Assembly (NCBI GenBank): GCA_002869885.2
Contig: NEWR02000010.1
Coordinates: 151,491 to 210,712 of the forward strand
Direction of reading: 5' to 3'
Source of the DNA: Nitrospira sp. CG24C
GTDB lineage: Bacteria > Nitrospirota > Nitrospiria > Nitrospirales > Nitrospiraceae
Length of the DNA: 59,222 bases
Shown here piece after piece: positions 31,894 through 39,900 of this stretch; the stretch's first letter is position 1; each line of letters begins with the position of its first letter. The notes under the pieces were generated by a model. It worked only from the letters and a program-made list of their open reading frames with translations. It was not told where the DNA came from and did not search any database. The position numbers and the translations under genes were made by a program.

Positions 31894-31920
31894 TGGCTGG
31901 AGGACTTTTTCAGCATCCTG

Positions 31921-32721
31921 CTATCGCTTCCACCCTGACATTACACACCGCTGTGCGATCAGCGGCGTGAAACTCTCGACATCTTCCGAGATCCAGGTCA
32001 TCACTTCATCCGCCAACCCCTGATCCTCGAAACACTCGTAGGCATCATCGAGAAAACCGCCCCGGAGCAGCGGATGGTGGAGAAACGCCTGACCAGCACC
32101 AGTCGCCACTTCTAATGGATACTCAGCGACAACAATACGCGAGAAATGAAGCTTGTCCAGCCATCTACGTACCTCTTCTCCTGACGGCCGTTCAGTGAGA
32201 TACGCTTCCAGCCGACGGCGTTCCGCCAGGAGACCACGAACCGCCATTTCCTGGTCAATCCTGCGCCAGAGTGAATCGAACGTACCAAGCGAGGGAAAGG
32301 TCAGAACCAGTTGTCCGCCTGGTTTAAGATGTTCCACCAACCCCTGGACAGCCTCGAACCGATTGGGGCGGAAAAACATGACGGAGAGATTGCCGGTGAT
32401 GCGGTCGAAACAGGGCAGATGCTGAGGCAATGCGCGCATATCCAGACATTCGAACCGCAGCCACGGAAGTTGCGCTCCTTGAATCGCTCGCGCGCTCTCG
32501 ACCTGACGCCCACTGAGGTCGATGGCCAAAACCCGCCCCGTGGGCCCCACCTGCTCTGCCAGGTAGAAAGCCGGGATCCCGTGACCGGAAGCAATATCGA
32601 GGATAGAGGCTCCAGGGGAAAGATTCAGATGTTGTAGCAACGATTCGGCGAAGGGGGTGGACCAGTAGTCGTGGGCCGGAAGAGGCCACCGAAGCCTCAC
32701 ATCCTTCGTGCGTTCGGACAT
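31921..32721 (-). CDS. Class I SAM-dependent methyltransferase
   Basis: The protein has 266 residues. Motif I is ILDIASGHGIPAFYLAEQVGPTGRVLAIDLS, followed by CLDMRALPQHLPCFDRITGNLSVMFF and LVEHLKPGGQLVLTFPS. This is the UbiE/Methyltransf_11 pattern. The C-terminal part (residues 150-266) is a less typical helical region. The substrate is unknown. It is soluble. It is convergent with the PagL-like gene and separated from it by hairpin H7. ATG 32721 is the natural start. Confidence 0.85.
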   Translation of the reverse strand: MSERTKDVRLRWPLPAHDYWSTPFAESLLQHLNLSPGASILDIASGHGIPAFYLAEQVGPTGRVLAIDLSGRQVESARAIQGAQLPWLRFECLDMRALPQHLPCFDRITGNLSVMFFRPNRFEAVQGLVEHLKPGGQLVLTFPSLGTFDSLWRRIDQEMAVRGLLAERRRLEAYLTERPSGEEVRRWLDKLHFSRIVVAEYPLEVATGAGQAFLHHPLLRGGFLDDAYECFEDQGLADEVMTWISEDVESFTPLIAQRCVMSGWKR

Positions 32722-33175
32722 GGGACCGTTCTCCTATTGCGTTGCCGGCCCAAGATACTCCGACACCCTTCTAACAATCATCCGCTCTTTCCCATAGCGT
32801 CGAATGGCAACTACGGCGGGCAAGAAGACGAACCGGGCAAGAATTCTTTGCAGGACTCATGGAAGGGTGAAAATGGAGGAAACCCACCGCCAAGCTCGAA
32901 GAGCGGGAAAACACTGACCGATCACCTCCTGTTGTTTACTGCGAAGATCTCGGTTGGCGTTTCTGATGAAGGCCCTTGTCGCTCTTGCTTATTGGCCTAC
33001 TGGACTCACCCTCAGAGAGAATGTCTTCAATCTGAGATTCACTGCACGTAAGATCACCATCGGCTGGCTTAGCTGCGGCATGAAGCTTCTCATCTTTTAC
33101 ATCACCAGGCATGATAGCTGCGCTCTATCTTGGTACGAGTATTCCGCCGACAACGGCAGCTACTACTTTGGCACA
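32722..33175. other. 454-bp gap without a supported gene
   Basis: Several open frames exist, but none has a good ribosome site or a protein-like composition. The segment may hold decayed coding sequence. No repeat or RNA gene is recognised. Confidence 0.4.
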
Positions 33176-33406
33176 TTATCGAGAGCGATTGATGGAGTAT
33201 GATCCACCCGTCGCCAGCACGCTGATGGCGCGTTGTAATTCATCCACATGCTGCTGCATCTCCGCCAGCGTCCGATCAATCTTCTTGCTTGAGCAATGCC
33301 TCAACGAATGGATGCTCGCTCCGGTCCAGAGTCGAACCGTTTTTCTTGACGGTGCATTCAGCGTCAGCACATAGACTTGCATGGTGTTCTTCATACCAAC
33401 CCCCAT
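33176..33406 (-). CDS. Possible small protein, 72-76 aa
   Basis: The frame lies 34 bp after the small gene ending at 33441 and on the same strand. The C-terminal half, KKIDRTLAEMQQHVDELQRAISVLA, looks like a real amphipathic helix. The middle (HSLRHCSSKK) looks less convincing and might hide a frameshift. ATG 33394 (MKNTMQVYVL) is an alternative start. Function unknown; low confidence. Confidence 0.35.
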   Translation of the reverse strand: MGVGMKNTMQVYVLTLNAPSRKTVRLWTGASIHSLRHCSSKKIDRTLAEMQQHVDELQRAISVLATGGSYSINRSR

Positions 33407-33440
33407 CTCATACTGGGCGATGCTATCTGGCTTGCAGCCG

Positions 33441-33635
33441 CTACACCCCGGCGGTCACGGCTGTCTGGCTCTGAGGCGACTGAGCCGCTGCGGCTGGCAC
33501 CGTCAGCATGGACGCCTTCAGCTCAACAATAGCCTTCTCAACATCCGCTTCCGTCGATCCAAATCGGTCGCTCATTACCTTGATGGCCTGAGTGATCGCT
33601 TTCTTCATCTTCGTAATTTGTTCTTCCTGTGTCAT
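33441..33635 (-). CDS. Small helical protein, 64 aa, unknown function
   Basis: ATG 33635 is preceded by AAGGA at about eight bases. The product, MTQEEQITKMKKAITQAIKV followed by MSDRFGSTEADVEKAIVELK, is a charged helix with an Ala/Gln-rich tail. It is preceded by a promoter and leader block that closely resembles that of the DUF1328 gene 10 kb away, which suggests shared control, perhaps in stress. Confidence 0.6.
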   Translation of the reverse strand: MTQEEQITKMKKAITQAIKVMSDRFGSTEADVEKAIVELKASMLTVPAAAAQSPQSQTAVTAGV

Positions 33636-33784
33636 CGCGTTATTCCTTCATAGGTTGAGGGTCTGTACCGAGAAGTCTGCTACTTATCTGCGACTCGTGT
33701 ATCCTCAAGAAACCGAGCGCTTCCGCCCTGGTGGTCGCACCCAATGATTGCAGTACTTGAGAAGCACCTGGCAGAGGAGCGGCA

Positions 33785-33897
33785 GAGACCGGAGAATCAA
33801 ACGCGCAGGGAGGAGGTGAGAAGCGCGAGGGATTGGACAGTCAGCGAGGCTCGATTCTGCACAGCCCTATGCTAGACGCCATGGAGAGCCCGGTCAA
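33785..33897 (-). promoter_or_regulatory. Promoter and conserved leader block A
   Basis: On the minus strand: TTGACC (33892-33897), an exact 17-bp spacer, TAGCAT (33869-33874). Just downstream is CTCGCTGACTGTCCAATCCC (33829-33848). This leader block is 23 of 26 bases identical to that at 43925-43950, and a further GATTCTCC.GTCTC block is also shared. It drives the 64-residue gene through a leader of about 225 bases. Confidence 0.65.
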
Positions 33898-33959
33898 GGG
33901 ATATTAAGCGATACCTGGATACTTCAATGATTCTGCGGGCTCTCATTCAAAAAAGATGC

Positions 33960-36900
33960 TTAAGTCCACTGCACACCGTTTTCCGACTTTGGCGTATACA
34001 GTTTCTCTAAGTTAACTTCGGCAACCTGCACATGCACCTCAACTGTGTGCTCCTGACGGTCGTCCACAAGCGGAATAACCTCATCGTGTCGCTCGACACC
34101 ATCGACAGTCACGCTCATCTCGCCATTCTCCGCGCGCGTTTGCAGGACGCTAATATGGTAGACGGTTTCCCTGTATCGGTAGTGCAACGTGAACCCTTTC
34201 CAATCCGCGGGGAGGCACGGAGCAACGCGTAGCTTGTCTACTTCAAGCCGCAGCCCAAGGAGTGATTCCACGATAAGCCGATACATCCAGCCTGCCGAGC
34301 CCGTGTACCACGTCCATCCACCGCGACCGGTGTGCGGCGAAACCGCGTAGACATCGGCCGCGACCACGTACGGTTCTACCTTGTAGGTCGCGGCTCCCTC
34401 CGGAGATCTCGCATGGTTGACCGGGTTGATCATGCCCAAGAGCTCCCACGCGCGCCGTCTGTCTCCCAATGCGGCGAACGCCATCGCCGCCCAGATCGCC
34501 GCATGCGTATACTGCCCTCCATTTTCTCGCACCCCTGGGACGTACCCTTTGATATAGCCAGGATTCAAATTTGATTTATCGAACGGCGGATGCAGCAGTT
34601 GGATCAGTGCATGGTCCCGGCGAACGAGGCGCCGATCCAGCGCGCTCATCGCCATGCGTGAGCGCGAGGCATCCCCCGCCCCGGAGAGAACCGACCAGCT
34701 TTGTGCAATCGAATCGATCTGGCATTCCGGATTACCTGCCGACCCAAGTGGCGAGCCATCATCAAAATAGGCGCGGCGATACCACTCTCCATCCCACCCA
34801 TGCTGCTCGATATTCTGGCGCATTTTTGCCGCTTCGCTCTGGCAACGTTCAGCGAAGGACAGATCACCACGAAGACGCGCAACCTTCGTGAATTGCATGA
34901 GCACGTCGTACAGGAAAAATCCCAACCAGACGCTCTCGCCTCTGCCCTGTTTCCCAACCATGTCCATGCCGTCATTCCAGTCACCGGAGCCGATGAGTGG
35001 AAGGCCGTGCTCCCCACGTGTGAGGCCGTTCAGAATGGCTCGCACGCAGTGCTCGTATAAACTGGCCCGTTTTTCTGACCGACCTGGTAGATCGTAATAC
35101 GAGTCCTCCTCCTGATTAACCGGGCGGCCTTCGACGAAGTGAATGGGTTCATCCAAGACCCCGCTGTCCCCTGTACTCAGCACGTAGCGACACGCCGCCA
35201 AAGGCAGCCAGAGGTAATCATCCGAACAGCGCGTACGCACACCTCGGCCTGAAGGGGGATGCCACCAGTGCTGGACATCGCCTTCCTGAAACTGCCTGGC
35301 AGCAGACATCAGTAGATGCTTGCGCACAAACTGAGGCTCGGTGTGGATGAGTGCCATCGAGTCTTGAAGTTGATCGCGGAAACCGAAGGCGCCCCCCGAT
35401 TGGTAGTATCCGCTCCGTGCCCACAGACGGCACGCAAGCGTTTGGTACAAGAGCCAGCCGTTCGTCAGTACGTTGAGAGATTGGTCCGGCGTCTCCACAT
35501 GCACAGCGCCAAGTGTATGCTTCCAGTACTGCCAGACCATTTCGAGCGCGCTACGGGCCGCAGCAGATCCCCGAAAACGGCGTACCAGGTTCCGGGCATC
35601 TTCGGCATCCCGCCCAACCCCGAGCCTGAAGACAATCTCGCGCTCTTGCCCAGCGGCCAGCTCGAATGGAACGTGGATGGCGCCGCAGGGATCGAGGCCG
35701 GCCCCCACTTTGCCCGACAGCCGCACCCGGGTCATTGCAGCCGGACTGCTAAGCGTGCCATTGCGCCCAATAAACTCAGTCCGGTCGCCACTGATGGTCC
35801 GAGTCTTCTCGTCCACGTCAAAGAAAGCCGTCCGTCCGGCGAACTCCGTGTGGTAGGGATTTCGCGCAAAGAGAGCGCCGCTCTTGGCGTCCAGTTCGGT
35901 CACGACATGCATCACCGATTTTGGCCGTAGATCTCCCAGCACCCATTCCATGTAACCCGTCGCAGACAGTTTGCGCGATCGCTCCGACTCGTTCCGCACC
36001 TTGAGCACCATGAACTTCACCGGTGCATCCAGCGCCACATACACCCACAGCTCTGAGCGGATGCCTCGCTCAGTATGCTCGAAGACGCTGTAGCCGAAGC
36101 CGTGCCGGCTGACGTACGGTGTCGCCCCGCGGCTGGGCAGCGGCGTGGGAGACCAGAAGTGGCCCCGCTCTTCGTCACGGAGATACAGGCCTTCTCCGCT
36201 CGCATCGCTCACCGGGTCGTTGTGCCACGGAGTGAGGCGGAATTCGTGGGCGTTCTCGCTCCAGGTATAAGCCTGACCGTTCTCCGAGATAACCGTCCCA
36301 AAGTTTGGATTCGCCAGTACATTAACCCACGGCGCCGGTGTTACATGCCCGTGCGAGGTCGTAATGACATACTCGCGGCCATCAGGCGTGAATCCTCCCA
36401 GCCCGTTAAAAAATGTGAGATCGGTGCGCGGCAACGCAGTGGATGGCAAGGGCTCAGCGCGGCGGGTTCGGGCTGGAATCAGGCGCGGCACGGTAACGTC
36501 CATATGGCCGCGACGGGTAATCTGGTCGGCCAACGATCCTCGCCTATCGGTAAGAATGGCGCGAGCGACCGATTGGAGCAGAATGCGGTCCTCGTTTGAA
36601 ATCTGGTCAATAGGACGGACGAAGATACCGCCCGGTCGATCCATCACGTGTGCTTCGAGGCCCGCGGCAATCAGCCCCATAATTTGTTCGTGGAGCAGTT
36701 GGCGATAACCGGCGTGATCTTCGTTCCAAATCACCAGGTCCACAGCCAACCCCTTGGAACGCCAATACGCATGGGCCTGCACAAGCTGGCGCACCAGATC
36801 GATATTGGCCGGATCTCCGATCTGCAGCAGCACGATCGGCAAATCGCCGGAAATAGCGTAGCCCCAGAGCCCGGATTGCCCGCGGCGGTTTTTGATCAGA

Positions 36901-39900
36901 TCGCCCGGGTCAGCCCGCAGAGAGGAATTCGAGTAGAGGACAGAGTTGGCCAGTCGACCATAGAGTTGCGCGTCGGCCTCGGTGGCATTCAGCTGCCGCA
37001 TGACCACTTGGCTATGGGTCCACGCCAGATCGAAGACACGATCGGCGAGACGCCGATCGTGGTATTTCTCGACCAGCCCCAGGCAGATGTCGCGGGTGTC
37101 GCCGATGCCGGACACCATATCTATCGTGGCTGATTCTTCCGGATCGAGCGTGATCCGGCACCGGATGGCGACAATCGGATCGAGCACAGAGCCTTCGCTG
37201 CCCGAAAGCGCCGAGAAATTGCTCATGGCATGTGGATCAGCGGAAGTGCGACCGCGGCCAATGAACTGTAGGCGGTCCGTCTCGTAGGACATCGTTCCGA
37301 TGTGTGCTCCATGCACAGTCATGAGATGACACATCCACGGCGAGTGCTCGTCGAGGGAGCGAGGCCGGCGCGTGCAGAGGATCGCGTGTCGGTCGCGGAT
37401 GATCTCGGTCTGCACAAAAAGATTGCTGAACGCCGGATGCAGCGCGTCCGCGGCAGACGATGCGAGTACGACTTCCGCGTAACTCGTGATCTCGATCGTC
37501 CGGCTGGTCCGTGAACCATTGGTGATACGGATTCGACGCAGTTCGATGTCATCTTCCGGCGACACCACGATTTCAGTATGCGTCTCGATTCCCTGGTCAC
37601 GGCGACGAAACTCAGCCCGCCCCTCAGAAAAAATGACTTCGTAACTCTCCGGAAGCTTTAGCGTCGGCTGGTGGGCAATGGACCAGAACTCCCCGCTCCC
37701 CACGTCGCGGATGTAACAGAAGGTGCCCCAGTTATCTCGGGTACTGTCTTCGCGCCAGCGTGTGACGGCGAGGTCCTTCCAACGGCTGTACCCACCGCCC
37801 GCATTTGTGATCATCACGTGGTATCGGCCGTTCGACAATAACTGCACCTCCGGCATCGGGGTGTGCGGGCTGCTGAACCGGCGCATCGGCATCTCGGCAT
37901 CACCAAAGGTCGAACGTAAGTCAGAGAGTTCCACGGTGTGGGAATAGGATGCCGTCGCCTTTGGAATCCGCTCCTGAAGCAACAGCATGGTCGCCTGGAA
38001 CAACGGATCCGATTCGAATCGCTTCTGCATCGGACGGTCCAGGAGCAGGAAGGCTAGGGAGAGCAAACTCATGCCCTCATGATGGGCCATATAGGATCGA
38101 ATCACCGCTCTCGATTGTCCGCGTGGGAGACGGGCAGGCGTATAGTCAATCGCTTCGTACAAACCGAATGGTCCCTCAACCCCTTCAGCCGCGAGTCGCT
38201 GCAGATTCAGGCACGCCTCCTCGGGCGCCACCATCAGCGCAAGCGCCGAGGCGTAAGGCGCAATGACCACATCATCGGCAAGCCCACGTTTGAGTCCTAG
38301 ACCGGGCACACCAAATGCGCGGTATTGGTAATTAAGATGAACGTCGATCGTGTTGTAGCCGGATTCAGAAATGCCCCACGCGACGCCGCGCTGTTTTCCA
38401 TATTGGATCTGTCGCTCCACCGCCGCCTTGCAGGTCTGGTCGAGCAGCGTGTGTTCGTATGTCGGCATCACCAGCAGCGGCATGAGGTACTCGAACATTG
38501 ACCCGCTCCATGAAATGAGCACCGGCCCTCCACCGGCGGTCGTAAGGAGACGCCCGAGAGCAAACCAATGCTCCTGCTGCAGTTGTCCCTGTGCAATCGC
38601 CACGAAACTGCACAATCTCGCTTCCGAAGCCAGCAGATCGTAGTAACTCGAGTCCCTCCGGCGCTCGCCGACGTTGTAGCCGATCGCCAGCAGATGACAG
38701 CCCTTGTCGAACAGGAAATCATAATCCATCTCGGCGAAGCGACTTGCTTGACGTGCAAGTCCCTCGACGGCCGCGATTCTTTCTCTGGCGCGCCGACTTG
38801 CCTTCGCAACGAGCCGTTGAAGGCCATCAACCCCAGCGTGCTCCTCATGCATCGCCTCCGGCCCCAACTGATGCTCGATTACCGGCAGACACGCCGCGTC
38901 AAGTCTCGCCAATTCACGCAGCGTGGGGATCTCGTCGATGTTGCCACATTCGCTGAGCCTATTCTGTGAGGCCGACAACAATGTCCATGGCGCGAGCAGG
39001 ATGAGGTCGGCGAGGGCGTCTTGGCATTGCCGGGTGAGCGCGCGCGCCCACCAGGTCGCTTGACTCTCCGGGGCAGCCTTCACGCTAGCGAGCACCTCCT
39101 CGGCGGTCGTGGCCAGCCGGTCAAGGCAGAGCCGCGCGGCCGTGAGCGTGGTTGGCCTGGATTCGCAGGCAGACTCCAGATGCTTCTGAAATAGAGCGAG
39201 TTGGGCCGGAATGGTTTCCCCTACAGCATCCTCGATGACCCTAAGCGTGTCGCTGAGTCCGTCAAAGAAACGCGACCCCAGGATTTTCTGATCCAGGAGT
39301 GCGAGCAGACCCGGCCGCAGTGTCAGCAGATGGCCCGCAAGGTTCCCGCTGTCCACCGTCGACACATAGGTCGGCAGCAACGGTTTCAGAGATTGCGTGT
39401 CGTACCAGTTGTAGAAGTGGCTTCGGTGGCGCTCCAACCCTTCCATCGTGTGGAACGCTTTCGTCGTGCGTTCGATGAGTTGTCCGGCCGAAATGTAGCC
39501 GAAGTCGTACCCGGATAAGTTTGCGAGCAGCGCGAGTCCCATATTGGTCGGCGACGTGCGATGCGCGACCACGGCAACGGGATGCTCCTGATAGTTATCA
39601 GGTGGCAGCCAATGATCGTCCGGACCGACGAACTGCTCGAAGAACGCCCAGGTCTTTCGGGCAAGTTTCCGGAGAAAGATAGTCTGGTCGCCCGTTAGAT
39701 ACACTTCGCGCCGAGTAATCGGTTGGCTGATCCACCACGCGATCGCGGGGGAGGCGAACCAGAGACCCAGAATGGGTATCGCCACATCTAACGTACCGGG
39801 CTCCGACAGCGCCAGATAGATCACCGCGGCAGTGGCAAGAACGGGCCCGATCCACATCATCCGACAGTAGGCGACAAGGCCTGTGCAGCGATCGCGATTC

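Noticed and set aside
32671..33202. Open frames between the methyltransferase and the small genes at 33 kb
   Set aside because: There are no ribosome sites, the composition is not protein-like, and frames overlap the methyltransferase start.
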